DNA from: Firmicutes bacterium UBA995
GTDB lineage: Bacteria; Bacillota; Sulfobacillia; UBA995
Assembly: GCA_002291985.1 (NCBI GenBank)
Contig: DBBB01000082.1
Location: 1-17,855 of the forward strand
Direction of reading: 5' to 3'
DNA length: 17,855 nt
Shown: piece by piece, positions 7,385-14,673 of the stretch
How positions within the stretch are numbered: position 1 is the first letter of the stretch
Layout: every line of letters begins with the position of its first letter
The notes under the pieces: generated by a model
The model's database searches: none
What the model was told of the DNA's origin: nothing
The model's input: the letters and a program-made list of their open reading frames with translations, nothing else
Program-made: the position numbers and the translations under genes

Positions 7385-8088
7385 GATCCCAACTCCTCTT
7401 CGAACTTGTAGCCGACGCCCCAGACCGTCCTCAGGAGCCGCGGCTCCGAGGGATCGCGCTCGATCTTCTCGCGCAGTCGCCGGATGTGGACGTCGACCGT
7501 GCGCAAGTCGCCGAAATGGTCATAACCCCACACCATGTTCAGCAACTCCTCCCGGGTGAAGACACGCCGGGGATGAGCGGCCAACAGCCACAGGAGTTCG
7601 AACTCCTTCGGGGGACAGGGTATCACCGACCCCCTGACCAGCAACTCCCTCGACCGGCGGTCGAGGACGAGGTCGGCGAAGGCCAGGCGCATCTCCTCGC
7701 CCTCGGGGGCGTCGGCCCGACCATCGACGCGACGCAACACCGCCCGGACCCGGGCCATGAGTTCGCGAGGGCTGAAGGGTTTGGTCACGTAGTCATCCGC
7801 CCCCAGTTCGAGTCCGACCACCCGGTCAACCTCGTCGGAACGGGCGGTGAGCATGATTATGGGGACATTCGAGCGTTCGCGCAGGCGCCGGCACACGTCC
7901 CGGCCATCGAGACTGGGCAGCATCAAATCGAGGATCACCAGGTCGGCGCCAGACTCGCATGCCAGTTCCAGCCCCCGGGGGCCATCGCCGGCCTCGACCA
8001 CCCGGTAACCCTCAGCCTCGAGATATACCCGAAGCAACTCCCGCAGATGGGGCTCGTCTTCCACCACCAGGACGGTAGCGGTTGCCAT
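7381..8088 (-). CDS. OmpR/PhoB-family response regulator
   Basis: A DNA-binding transcription regulator of 235 residues. The receiver domain (about 1-120) has the acidic pocket EDE at 10-12, phospho-acceptor Asp54 in LDLMLP, Thr81 and Lys103 in TKPFSP. The C-terminal winged helix (about 135-232) shows the family signatures KEFELLWLL, TREELLNMVWGY and RTVDVHIRRLREKI, ending in the TVWGVGYKFE hairpin. All switch residues are intact, so it should respond to phosphorylation by the kinase encoded directly downstream with a 4-base overlap. The ATG at 8088 follows a GGGGAGAG site. PhoP/WalR-type architecture is clear, but the target genes cannot be read from the window. The exported protein gene downstream is a candidate. 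Confidence 0.95.
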   Translation of the reverse strand: MATATVLVVEDEPHLRELLRVYLEAEGYRVVEAGDGPRGLELACESGADLVILDLMLPSLDGRDVCRRLRERSNVPIIMLTARSDEVDRVVGLELGADDYVTKPFSPRELMARVRAVLRRVDGRADAPEGEEMRLAFADLVLDRRSRELLVRGSVIPCPPKEFELLWLLAAHPRRVFTREELLNMVWGYDHFGDLRTVDVHIRRLREKIERDPSEPRLLRTVWGVGYKFEEELGS

Positions 8089-8713
8089 GACTTCTCTCCC
8101 CCTCCGGCACAGGCGTGCCCCCGTGGAGGTGGCGGGCGGTCATCAACATGGCTCGGCGATGTCGGGAGCTTTCCGGAGCACGCCCCCGGTGAATACGCTC
8201 ACGAGCGGGTAGCTAGCGGCCCGGGCGGCAGGCCCGAGGCAAGCACGTCCATCCTCAAGGCCGGTCCTCTCTTCTTGGCTCCGGCGACTGGACCACTAAC
8301 TATTCGGCAGCCGCCCGTCAGGTCCTGTCACCCCCCCTCACCAGCGGCGGCATACGTCCAATGCTCAGGCGAACTCCCGTCTCCTCGAGATCGGCAACAG
8401 GGGTGACGGGGGCGAACGCGCGATACCGCGATACGAGGACAACGCCCACCTGAGCAAGGTCGTTGCAGCGAAGAGGGAGGTAAAAGCAATATCGCTGTCC
8501 GTCCACAAGAGAGAGGCAAAAACCGTGGTAACTTCGTCCGCGGCGGCGCCGGTCAGCAACAATCGACCACGGGGCAAGAACGACACCTCGCCGGGAGGCT
8601 CTCACCCCGGGGTTGTGCGTCAAACGGTCGAAGCATGCTTGGCAAGTACCGCCCGAGCGTGGCAAAGCGGCGGCCCGAAGGCGACGGTTTCGCATCTCCG
8701 GGCCGCTGGCCGC
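8089..8713. other. Intergenic stretch without a supported gene
   Basis: About 625 bases between the regulator and the SCP2 gene. A minus-strand frame at 8695-8318 (125 codons) starts 19 nt after the SCP2 stop, but its ATG has no properly spaced ribosome binding site and its arginine-rich sequence fits no family. An overlapping frame (8586-8365) is equally unconvincing. The segment next to 8088 must contain the promoter of the two-component operon, but I could not pick a clear -35/-10 pair. Confidence 0.4.
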
Positions 8714-9034
8714 CTACATCAGGAGGTTTTGCAACTTCATCGCCAGCCCCATGTCTCCCTGCAGTTTCAGTCGCTGCGACATGAACAACTGGGTCGCATT
8801 GAGCTTTCCGCCCACCATTTCCTTGAAGTCAGCAGAACTCATGGTTATCGTGACTCCAGGGCTGCTGGGCGTTCCTTCGACGACCTGAGCCTTGCCCCCC
8901 TCGAGCTTCACCTGCCAGCAGCCCGGCTCTTCGCCGGACAGGCAGAACTGGAAGATCGCGTCCATCCCCTGCAGCTTGGCCGGGTTGGCGGTCGCCCGCT
9001 TCTCGAGGTCGCCGAAAATCTCCTTCACGGTCAC
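8714..9034 (-). CDS. SCP2 sterol-carrier-type lipid-binding protein
   Basis: A 106-residue stand-alone SCP2 domain, a small cytoplasmic protein with a hydrophobic tunnel that binds fatty acyl-CoA or other lipids. Typical features are IFQFCLSGEEPGCWQVKLEGG (beta strands in the first half), a segment PGVTITMSSADFKEMVGGKL, and the end GDMGLAMKLQNLL, where SCP2 domains have a GD-x-x-LA-x-KL pattern. The length equals a single domain with no enzyme fused. The GTG start is 7 nt behind a full AAGGAGG site. It lies 27 nt downstream of the TetR regulator and is almost certainly co-transcribed with it. With a beta-oxidation operon running the other way, a role in acyl-CoA carriage or buffering is a reasonable inference. 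Confidence 0.88.
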   Translation of the reverse strand: MTVKEIFGDLEKRATANPAKLQGMDAIFQFCLSGEEPGCWQVKLEGGKAQVVEGTPSSPGVTITMSSADFKEMVGGKLNATQLFMSQRLKLQGDMGLAMKLQNLLM

Positions 9035-9061
9035 GACTATCCCTCCTTCGTTCCGTCTGGG

Positions 9062-9676
9062 TCACGGGCTTAGTTTCGTCGCCGGGACGGAATTTCCTTC
9101 CACCTCCCTCGCATCCAGACCGCGCAGGAATAGTTCGACGAAGGAGCGGGCGATGTCCTCGTGCGTCAGCCGACCTCCAGGGAAGAACCAGTGACAGAGC
9201 CAGTTGCCCGCCCCGAGGATCGCCATGGTCGTCAGCCGCGGGTTCACCGGCCGAAACTCCCCTCGCCCTATCCCCTCCTCGATCGTCCGCTCGAACAAGC
9301 TCTGGTAGCGGCGCAGGCTGTCGCCCACGCGCTGCCGCAACTCGGGCTCCAGGGTATGCCACTCCCGCAGGAACACGGTGTAGATGGCCAGGTTCTCGGC
9401 GATCAGGGCCACGTGATGCCGCACCGCGCGCTCGAGTCGCTCGCGCGCCGTCCCCGGCCGGGAGAGAATCTGCTCAAGCCCGTGGGCGTAACCCAGCATC
9501 CCCTCGGCGACGATTCGCCCCAGTAATTCCTCTTTGCTCGAGATATAGTGGTAAAGGCTGCCCTTCTGGAGCCCAACCGCATCGGCGATATCTTGTACGG
9601 AAGTGGCATGAAAGCCTTTCTCCCGGAACAGGCGCACCGCCGTCTCCTGGATCGCTGTCGCCTTTGCACCGTTCAA
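9062..9676 (-). CDS. TetR/AcrR-family regulator, probable fatty-acid-type repressor
   Basis: A 204-residue one-component repressor. The N-terminal helix-turn-helix domain (about 5-52) carries the TetR signature: AVRLFREKGFHATSVQDIA, then GLQKGSLYHYISSKEELL. The larger C-terminal helical part (about 60-195) should form the ligand pocket and dimer interface; TetR_C domains of this size are common in fatty-acid regulators. The only usable start in frame is TTG at 9676, because a nearby ATG at 9687 is out of frame. The start lies about 25 nt after the predicted transcription start. The gene diverges from the acyl-CoA dehydrogenase operon and precedes the SCP2 gene. The location and the operator sites suggest it represses both directions and is released by an acyl-CoA; the ligand is inferred only. 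Confidence 0.9.
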   Translation of the reverse strand: MNGAKATAIQETAVRLFREKGFHATSVQDIADAVGLQKGSLYHYISSKEELLGRIVAEGMLGYAHGLEQILSRPGTARERLERAVRHHVALIAENLAIYTVFLREWHTLEPELRQRVGDSLRRYQSLFERTIEEGIGRGEFRPVNPRLTTMAILGAGNWLCHWFFPGGRLTHEDIARSFVELFLRGLDAREVEGNSVPATKLSP

Positions 9677-9691
9677 AGGACATCCACCCGA

Positions 9692-9703
9692 CCAAACGTT
9701 TGG
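9692..9703. promoter_or_regulatory. Perfect 12-bp palindrome, probable TetR operator
   Basis: CCAAACGTTTGG is a perfect palindrome centred 22 bases upstream of the regulator's TTG start, immediately downstream of its -10 box, where bound repressor would block transcription. A related site lies in front of the divergent operon (9843-9856). Confidence 0.7.
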
Positions 9704-9707
9704 CTTA

Positions 9708-9737
9708 ATTCTAACAACCTTCCGGCCTGTCCGTCAA
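9708..9737 (-). promoter_or_regulatory. Promoter of the TetR-SCP2 operon
   Basis: On the minus strand TTGACG (9737-9732) and TAGAAT (9713-9708) are 18 nt apart. The expected transcription start falls near 9701, inside the palindrome 9692-9703, which fits autorepression. Confidence 0.6.
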
Positions 9738-9842
9738 CTGCAGCCATTCGTGATCGGGGATTTCCCCCGGGCCATCCCCGGGACGCCTGGAATCCCTGCA
9801 TGGCGGCAGGAATTTTCCCAACAGCCGTTGAATTGAGTCCGA

Positions 9843-9856
9843 ACCAAACGGTCGGT
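9843..9856. promoter_or_regulatory. Second, imperfect operator-like site upstream of the acyl-CoA dehydrogenase
   Basis: ACCAAACGGTCGGT shares the ACCAAACG half-site with the palindrome at 9692-9703 and is itself palindromic at 10 of 14 positions. It sits 41 nt before the dehydrogenase ATG, a typical position for repression of the rightward operon. I see no clear -35/-10 pair for that operon. Confidence 0.5.
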
Positions 9857-9897
9857 AGAAAGGCCATCCGCCGAATTTGAGGAGGGATCGTGACGAC

Positions 9898-11076
9898 ATG
9901 ATCGGCTTTCAACTAACCGAAGAACAACGCGACTTTCAGAAACTGGCCCACGACTTCGCGCTCAAGGAGATCCGCCCCGCGGCCGAACACCATGACGAGA
10001 CGGAGGACATGCCCTGGGAGGTGATGCGCAAGGCGCATGGGCTGGGGCTCACCACCTTCTATTTTCCCGAGGAATACGGGGGAGGCGGGGTAGTCGATCC
10101 CATCACCTATTTCATAATCAACGAGGAACTGGCGTGGGGTTGCGCAGGCATTCAAACCTGCATCGCGGGAACGGGACTGGCAGCCGCGGCGATCATGGGC
10201 ATGGGAACGGAAGAGCAGAAGAAGAAGTGGATTCCCATGTTCTGTGGCGACGATGTGAAGATCGGGGCTATGGCGCTCACCGAGCCCGAAGCCGGGTCGG
10301 ACGCCCAGGCGGTGAAGACCGTCGCCCGTCAGCAAGGCGACTCGTGGGTGCTGAACGGCAAGAAGTGCTTCATAACCAATGGCGGCATAGCCGACCTGCA
10401 CGTGGTATTCGCTACTACCGACCCCAGCCTGGGATGGGCCGGATTGGCCGCTTTCGTGATCGAGGCGGGGACTACCGGCATGACCATGGGGAAGAAAGAG
10501 AAAAAACTGGGGGTCAGGGCATCTCACACCGCCGAGATCTTCCTCGATGATTGCCGCATCCCCCTCGAGAATCAGCTCGGATACGTTCCCGGAACGGGAC
10601 CATCCGGGTTCGGGGCCCTGGGCGCCCTGAAGATGCTCGAGCACACGCGGCCGGGGATAGGCATCGCCGCCGTTGGCCTCGCCCGAGCGGCCTACGAGTT
10701 CGCGCTCGACTACGCGCAAAAGCGGGTACAGTTCGGCAAGCCGATCATCACCAAACAGGCGATATCCTTCACTCTGGCGGACATGATCACCGCCATCGAC
10801 GCCGCCCGGCTCCTGTGCTGGCGCGCCGGCTGGCTGCAAAGGGAGAACCTGCCGCTGCGCAACGCGGAAGGCAGCATGGCCAAGCTCTTCGCCGGCGATA
10901 CGGCCATGAGCGTCACGACCCAGGCCGTGCAGATCCTCGGCGGCTACGGCTACATGAAGGATTTCCCGGTCGAGAAATGGATGCGGGATGCGAAAATCTA
11001 TCAGATCTGGGAGGGCACGGCGGAGATCCAGCGCCTGGTCATCTCCCGGGCAATAGCCGGGCGGGGGTTTTTCTAG
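9898..11076 (+). CDS. Acyl-CoA dehydrogenase (FAD-dependent)
   Basis: Introduces the alpha,beta double bond into an acyl-CoA, the first step of beta-oxidation, passing electrons to electron-transfer flavoprotein. The 392-residue length is typical. Landmarks are the N-terminal helical domain (about 5-120), the flavin/substrate motif MALTEPEAGSDA (125-136) that marks the family, the second signature-containing C-terminal domain with QFGKPI (278-283) and QILGGYGY (345-352), and the catalytic base Glu372 in IWEGTAEIQ, the short/medium-chain position. The ATG at 9898 follows GGAGGG by 11 nt; an in-frame TTG at 9877 has no site of its own. It heads a rightward operon with an enoyl-CoA hydratase and a pterin methyltransferase. 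Chain-length specificity cannot be told from sequence by eye; short-chain (butyryl-CoA type) is possible. No Etf genes are in the window. Confidence 0.95.
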   Translation: MIGFQLTEEQRDFQKLAHDFALKEIRPAAEHHDETEDMPWEVMRKAHGLGLTTFYFPEEYGGGGVVDPITYFIINEELAWGCAGIQTCIAGTGLAAAAIMGMGTEEQKKKWIPMFCGDDVKIGAMALTEPEAGSDAQAVKTVARQQGDSWVLNGKKCFITNGGIADLHVVFATTDPSLGWAGLAAFVIEAGTTGMTMGKKEKKLGVRASHTAEIFLDDCRIPLENQLGYVPGTGPSGFGALGALKMLEHTRPGIGIAAVGLARAAYEFALDYAQKRVQFGKPIITKQAISFTLADMITAIDAARLLCWRAGWLQRENLPLRNAEGSMAKLFAGDTAMSVTTQAVQILGGYGYMKDFPVEKWMRDAKIYQIWEGTAEIQRLVISRAIAGRGFF

Positions 11077-11251
11077 ACCTTCCCGGTACGGCTGGAGAGT
11101 TGCGGCGCCGCCCACCGGCGCTTGGTGGCCGAGGGGGACGGCGCCTTCTCGTTGTGAGGGATGCCGATCGCATGGGGAGGTCAAGGGCCGATCCGGCCCG
11201 AATAAGATCCCGATGGACGGCCCGGATACTGGCGGGGGGAGTGATGGCTCG

Positions 11252-12052
11252 ATGGCTTACTCGTTTTTCGAGGTCACCCGCGACGAGGCGGTTGGTGTGG
11301 TGGTGATGAACCGTCCGCCGGTCAATGCTCTATCGGGAGCACTGCTGGAGGAGTTTGCCCGAGTGCTCGACGCCATTGAAACAGATGAACAAATCCGTGC
11401 AATCTTGCTCACCGCGGGCCAGGACATCCGCACGCAGTCCGCAAAGTTCTTCTGCGCGGGCGCCGATATCAAGGAGTTCGGCGAGACCTTCTTCCGGGGT
11501 CGGGCAGGCGAGACCGTACAGCGCGGCGCAGCCATCCTCACGCGCCTGCAACGGTTTCCCAAACCGGTGGTGGTGGCGATTAACGGCAACGCTCTGGGAG
11601 GCGGCTGCGAACTGGTAATGGCCGCTCACCTGCGGGTGCTGGCCGCCGAGGCCTGGCTGGGACAGCCGGAGATCCGCCTGGGTATCATCCCCGGCTACGG
11701 TGGGACGCAACGCTTGCCCCGGCTGATGGGACGCGGGGTCGCCCTCGAGTATCTCCTCACCGGCGATAACATCTCCTCGGAGTTAGCGTTACGGACGGGA
11801 CTGGTCAACCAGGTCGTACCCTTGGAGCAGTGCATGCCGGCGGCAATGGCCTTGGCCCGCAAGCTATCAGGCCTGGCCCCTCTGGCCGCCCGCTTCATCA
11901 TCGAAGCCGTCAACGAAGGCCTCGATCGCGGTATCGACGACGGGATGAGCGTGGAGCTGGGCCGGATGGTGAAGGTCTTGGCCAGCGAGGATGCGCTGGA
12001 AGGCAGCATGGCCTTCGTCGAGAAACGCCCGCCCAAGTTCAAGGGCAAGTAG
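11252..12052 (+). CDS. Enoyl-CoA hydratase (crotonase family)
   Basis: Adds water across the trans-2 double bond of enoyl-CoA, the step after the dehydrogenase encoded upstream. The 266-residue protein has the crotonase core: oxyanion-hole segment FFCAGADIKEF (66-76), NGNALGGGCELVMAAHL (111-127) and GQPEIRLGIIPGYGGTQRLPRL (137-158). Both catalytic glutamates of true hydratases are present (Glu120 and Glu140), which argues against an isomerase or a hydrolase. The stretch before the oxyanion loop (GQDIRTQSAK) is somewhat longer than usual. I chose the ATG at 11252, 10 nt after a GGGGGGAG site; an upstream in-frame ATG at 11213 lacks a good site. The 175-nt gap after the dehydrogenase is large for an operon but contains no terminator with a T-run. 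Confidence 0.93.
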   Translation: MAYSFFEVTRDEAVGVVVMNRPPVNALSGALLEEFARVLDAIETDEQIRAILLTAGQDIRTQSAKFFCAGADIKEFGETFFRGRAGETVQRGAAILTRLQRFPKPVVVAINGNALGGGCELVMAAHLRVLAAEAWLGQPEIRLGIIPGYGGTQRLPRLMGRGVALEYLLTGDNISSELALRTGLVNQVVPLEQCMPAAMALARKLSGLAPLAARFIIEAVNEGLDRGIDDGMSVELGRMVKVLASEDALEGSMAFVEKRPPKFKGK

Positions 12053-12085
12053 GGGGCATTCCTCGCCTGGAGGCGGGATAGTAGC

Positions 12086-12952
12086 ATGGCACGGGCGCAG
12101 GTGACCACCGTACTTCGTTCCCGGGGGCAGCAGGTATGCATTGGCGGAGAAGGCCCCGCGATGATCATCGGCGAGCGCATCAACCCCACCGGGCGTAAGC
12201 TATTGGCCCAAGCGCTCCAGGCGGGCGACCTCGGGCCCATCCTGGCCGAGGCGCGACTGCAAGCTGAGTCCGGGGCAGCCGTGCTGGATGTCAATGTGGG
12301 CGTACCCGGGCTCGACCAGACAGAGTGGCTGCCCCGGGTAGTTACGGCCATCCAGAACGCGGTTGACATTCCTCTGTGCCTGGACAGCCCCCACCCGGAA
12401 GCCCTGGCGGCCGGGCTACGCGCATACAAGGGCAGGGCGCTGCTCAACTCGACCACCGCGGAACCCGCCCTGATGGACCGGCTCATACCCCTGGCCCGGG
12501 AGCACGGCGCGGCGCTGGTGTGCCTGCTGACCGATGAGACCGGCATACCTGCCACCGCCGCGGGACGGATGGAACTCGCCGAACGGATCGTGCGCCGGGC
12601 GGAGCGCGAAGGGCTGACCCTGTCCGACCTGGTACTTGACCCGGTCGTCCTGGCGGTGAGCGGTGACGCTGGGGCCGCTACCGTCACGCTAGAAACGGTC
12701 GCGGCGCTGGTGGAAACCTATGGGGTCAATATCACCGCCGGAGCAAATAACGTGTCTTTTGGGCTACCCAACCGCGTGGAGCTTACGGCGGCCTTCCTCG
12801 TGCTGGCCATAAGGGAGGGCCTGAGTTGCCCCATCGCCGATCCCACGCACGCGGCAGTACGCCGGGCGGTCCTGGGCGCCGATCTCTTGCGCGGCCGGGA
12901 TGGATATGCGATGCGATGGATCCGGGACCACCGGTGCCACCCTTCCCGTTAG
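12086..12952 (+). CDS. Pterin-binding methyltransferase (methyl-THF:corrinoid type)
   Basis: A stand-alone pterin-binding TIM-barrel domain of 288 residues, related to AcsE/MetH methyltetrahydrofolate methyltransferases and to dihydropteroate synthase. It would move a methyl group between tetrahydrofolate and a corrinoid protein. Diagnostic segments are IIGERINPTGRKLL (27-40), AAVLDVNVGVPG (64-75, with the pterin-binding Asp), IPLCLDSPHPEAL (the second conserved Asp), and ITAGANNVSFGLPNR, where the Asn and the SFGLPNR motif contact substrate in the family. It has no B12-binding or homocysteine domain, so it needs a separate corrinoid partner, none of which is visible here. The ATG follows GGAGGCGGG by 8 nt and is only 33 nt after the hydratase, so it is co-transcribed. 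Its substrate, and why it sits with beta-oxidation genes, is unclear. It ends just before the mgtE promoter. Confidence 0.85.
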   Translation: MARAQVTTVLRSRGQQVCIGGEGPAMIIGERINPTGRKLLAQALQAGDLGPILAEARLQAESGAAVLDVNVGVPGLDQTEWLPRVVTAIQNAVDIPLCLDSPHPEALAAGLRAYKGRALLNSTTAEPALMDRLIPLAREHGAALVCLLTDETGIPATAAGRMELAERIVRRAEREGLTLSDLVLDPVVLAVSGDAGAATVTLETVAALVETYGVNITAGANNVSFGLPNRVELTAAFLVLAIREGLSCPIADPTHAAVRRAVLGADLLRGRDGYAMRWIRDHRCHPSR

Positions 12953-12981
12953 TTGAGTTTGCCGGCGCGTGGGAGTATAAT
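12953..12981 (+). promoter_or_regulatory. Promoter of the mgtE leader
   Basis: TTGAGT (12953-12958) and a perfect TATAAT (12976-12981) are separated by 17 nt. Transcription would start around 12988, roughly 260 nt before the mgtE start codon, producing a long leader. Confidence 0.85.
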
Positions 12982-12984
12982 GCA

Positions 12985-13188
12985 GTAGGTCAGGCGGCAA
13001 GCCTCGCCTACCGGGGAGGTGGGGACACGTGGACGGCATTGACAGTAGTGGGAGTCATCACCGGCGCAACCCGGTCCCCGCCGTGACGCCCGTCGCCTGA
13101 GCTGGAGTAGGCGGCCGGAGGGAAGGCCGGGGAAGTTGGCTCGCAGCCCCAGAGGCCGCCTTGGACCCCGTCTGGTTTTTGCCTCATG
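12985..13188 (+). ncRNA. Structured mgtE leader, candidate metal riboswitch of unassigned class
   Basis: The leader between the promoter and a terminator upstream of a Mg2+ transporter gene holds several strong pairings. They are a 5' hairpin GTAGG/CCTAC with inner AGGC/GCCT (12985-13011); a long-range TCAGGCG/CGCCTGA (12990-12996 with 13094-13100) that excludes that hairpin; CGCCTAC/GTAGGCG (13005-13011 with 13107-13113); a 9-bp stem GGTGGGGAC/GTCCCCGCC (13018-13026 with 13074-13082); and AGGCGGCC/GGCCGCCT (13109-13116 with 13154-13161). A second possible stop is CCAGA/TCTGG followed by five T (13176-13180). Competing pairings plus terminators are riboswitch-like. The usual mgtE switch is the M-box, but I do not see its conserved CTGCCC...GCCAATGGG core, nor a clean yybP-ykoY GGGGAGTAG motif. 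Class is unknown; a divergent known class is possible. Confidence 0.6.
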
Positions 13189-13219
13189 ACGGCCAGGTCT
13201 TTGACGACCTGGCCGTTTT
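13189..13219 (+). terminator. Intrinsic terminator in the mgtE leader
   Basis: ACGGCCAGGTC (13189-13199) pairs perfectly with GACCTGGCCGT (13206-13216) around a 6-nt loop and runs into TTTT. It lies 30 nt before the mgtE start and downstream of the promoter, so it would act as an attenuator unless the leader prevents its formation. Confidence 0.85.
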
Positions 13220-13249
13220 CTGTTCATGCCGGAATCGAGGAGGAAAACC

Positions 13250-14569
13250 GTGTCCATCCAGCAGACCCTGGAACGCGTGTTGCAGCAGGTGCGGGCCGGC
13301 ATCCACCCCAGCGACCTCGCCGACCTGGTAGACGAACTCAGCGACCAGCAGAAGCAGGAGTTGTTCTTGCTGCTCTCCGACGCCGAGGCCGCAGCCATCA
13401 TCGAGGAGATGGAGGGCTTCGACCAGGCAGCCGTGCTCCGACTGCTCACCCGGCATCGGGCGTCCGCCATCCTCAAGGAGATGGCCGCGGACGACGCGGC
13501 GGACCTGGTGGGGGAGTTGCCCCCGGATGAGGCCAAGGAACTCCTGAACCTCATAGAAGAGGACGAAGCCCAGGATATCAAGGAACTCCTGCGCTATCCC
13601 GAGGACACGGCCGGCGGCCTGATGACCACGGATTTCGTCGCCTTACCCGAGGACCTCACGATCCGACAGGCTTTCGACCAACTGAGGCGACTGGCGCCTT
13701 CCCCGGAGGTCGCCTATTACATCTATGTAGTGGATGAGTCCGGGCGGTTGACCGGCGTGCTTTCTCTCCGGGACCTGATCGCCACCGGCGACGATGTGCG
13801 GCTGGCCGAGGTCATGCGGCGCAGTCCCATGACCATCTCCGTCGAGATGAACCAGGAGGAAGTCGCAAGGCTCGTGTCCCGATATGACTTGCTCGCCCTG
13901 CCGGTGGTCGAGGCAGACGGACGTCTGCTGGGCGTGGTCACGGTCGACGACATCCTCGATGTCATGGTGGAGGAGGCCACCGAGGACATCCTCCACCTCG
14001 GCCGGGCGGGAAGTGTGGAACTCACCAACATCCTGTCCATGCCCTTCACCGCCCTGGTCCGCCGGCGCCTTCCGTGGCTGCTGATATCGGTCGTGGGCGG
14101 GACGCTTTCGGGAGGGGTGATCACCGCCTACGAGAGCGTCCTCCAGTCGGTCATCACCTTGGCCGTGTTCATCCCCGTGATCATGGACATGGGCGGTGCG
14201 GTCGGCACCCAGTCATCGACCATCGTGGTCCGGGCCCTGTCCACCGGCCACCTGGCGCTCCGCGACCTGGGGCGGTATCTGCTCCACGAACTCAAGGTCG
14301 GTAGCACCCTCGGCCTTAGTGCCGGCCTGCTGGCGGGACTGGTGGCGGCCCTGTGGAAGGGCGAGTCAGAACTGGGCCTGGTCGTAGGATTGTCTGCCTT
14401 CTGCGCGCTGACGGTGGCCGCGATCGTGGGCGCCATCGTCCCCTTCGTCTGGCGCCTCATGAGGGTGGACCCGGCGGTCGCCGCTTCGCCCTTCGTAACC
14501 GCGATCAAGGACATCACCGGGTTGTTGATCTACTTCAGCTTCGCCTCGCTCTTGCTGGATCACATCTGA
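13250..14569 (+). CDS. mgtE: Magnesium transporter MgtE
   Basis: A Mg2+ channel/transporter of the inner membrane whose cytoplasmic domains close the pore when Mg2+ is high. The 439 residues show the MgtE N domain (about 1-125, acidic helical repeats), two CBS domains (about 128-190 and 192-250), a connecting helix, and a C-terminal membrane domain with about five helices (275-437). The pore region has PVIMDMGGAVGTQSSTIVVR (309-328) and a conserved aspartate in AIKDITG (Asp421), equivalent to the selectivity aspartate of the family. The usual Asn of the GGN motif is Ala here, which is unusual. The GTG at 13250 lies 6 nt after GAGGAGG; an in-frame ATG at 13226 is just behind the terminator and has no site. 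Expression is probably controlled by the preceding leader and attenuator. Confidence 0.94.
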   Translation: MSIQQTLERVLQQVRAGIHPSDLADLVDELSDQQKQELFLLLSDAEAAAIIEEMEGFDQAAVLRLLTRHRASAILKEMAADDAADLVGELPPDEAKELLNLIEEDEAQDIKELLRYPEDTAGGLMTTDFVALPEDLTIRQAFDQLRRLAPSPEVAYYIYVVDESGRLTGVLSLRDLIATGDDVRLAEVMRRSPMTISVEMNQEEVARLVSRYDLLALPVVEADGRLLGVVTVDDILDVMVEEATEDILHLGRAGSVELTNILSMPFTALVRRRLPWLLISVVGGTLSGGVITAYESVLQSVITLAVFIPVIMDMGGAVGTQSSTIVVRALSTGHLALRDLGRYLLHELKVGSTLGLSAGLLAGLVAALWKGESELGLVVGLSAFCALTVAAIVGAIVPFVWRLMRVDPAVAASPFVTAIKDITGLLIYFSFASLLLDHI

Positions 14570-14592
14570 AGGAAGGCTAAACATTGAAAAAA

Positions 14593-14668
14593 TGGTGCGC
14601 CTAGCAGGAATCGAACCTGCGCTCCCGGCTCCGGAGGCCGGTGCTCTAATCCGCTGAGCTATAGGCGC
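14593..14668 (-). tRNA. tRNA-Arg(CCG)
   Basis: Minus-strand 76-nt cloverleaf: acceptor GCGCCTA/TAGGCGC, anticodon stem CCGGC/GCCGG around loop CTCCGGA giving CCG, T stem GCAGG/CCTGC with loop TTCGATT, discriminator A and encoded CCA. Six T follow directly after the CCA, which may help end the transcript. It converges on mgtE. Confidence 0.95.
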
Positions 14669-14673
14669 ACACG

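Noticed and set aside
8318..8695. 125-codon minus-strand frame downstream of the SCP2 gene
   Set aside because: No properly spaced ribosome binding site, arginine-rich unnatural composition, and an overlapping equally open frame; not supported as a gene.
9913..11184. 423-codon minus-strand frame opposite the acyl-CoA dehydrogenase
   Set aside because: It is the antisense shadow of a well-supported gene in GC-rich DNA; no family motifs and no start signal.
12985..13188. Calling the mgtE leader an M-box riboswitch outright
   Set aside because: The gene context fits, but the conserved M-box core sequences could not be found, so the class is left open.
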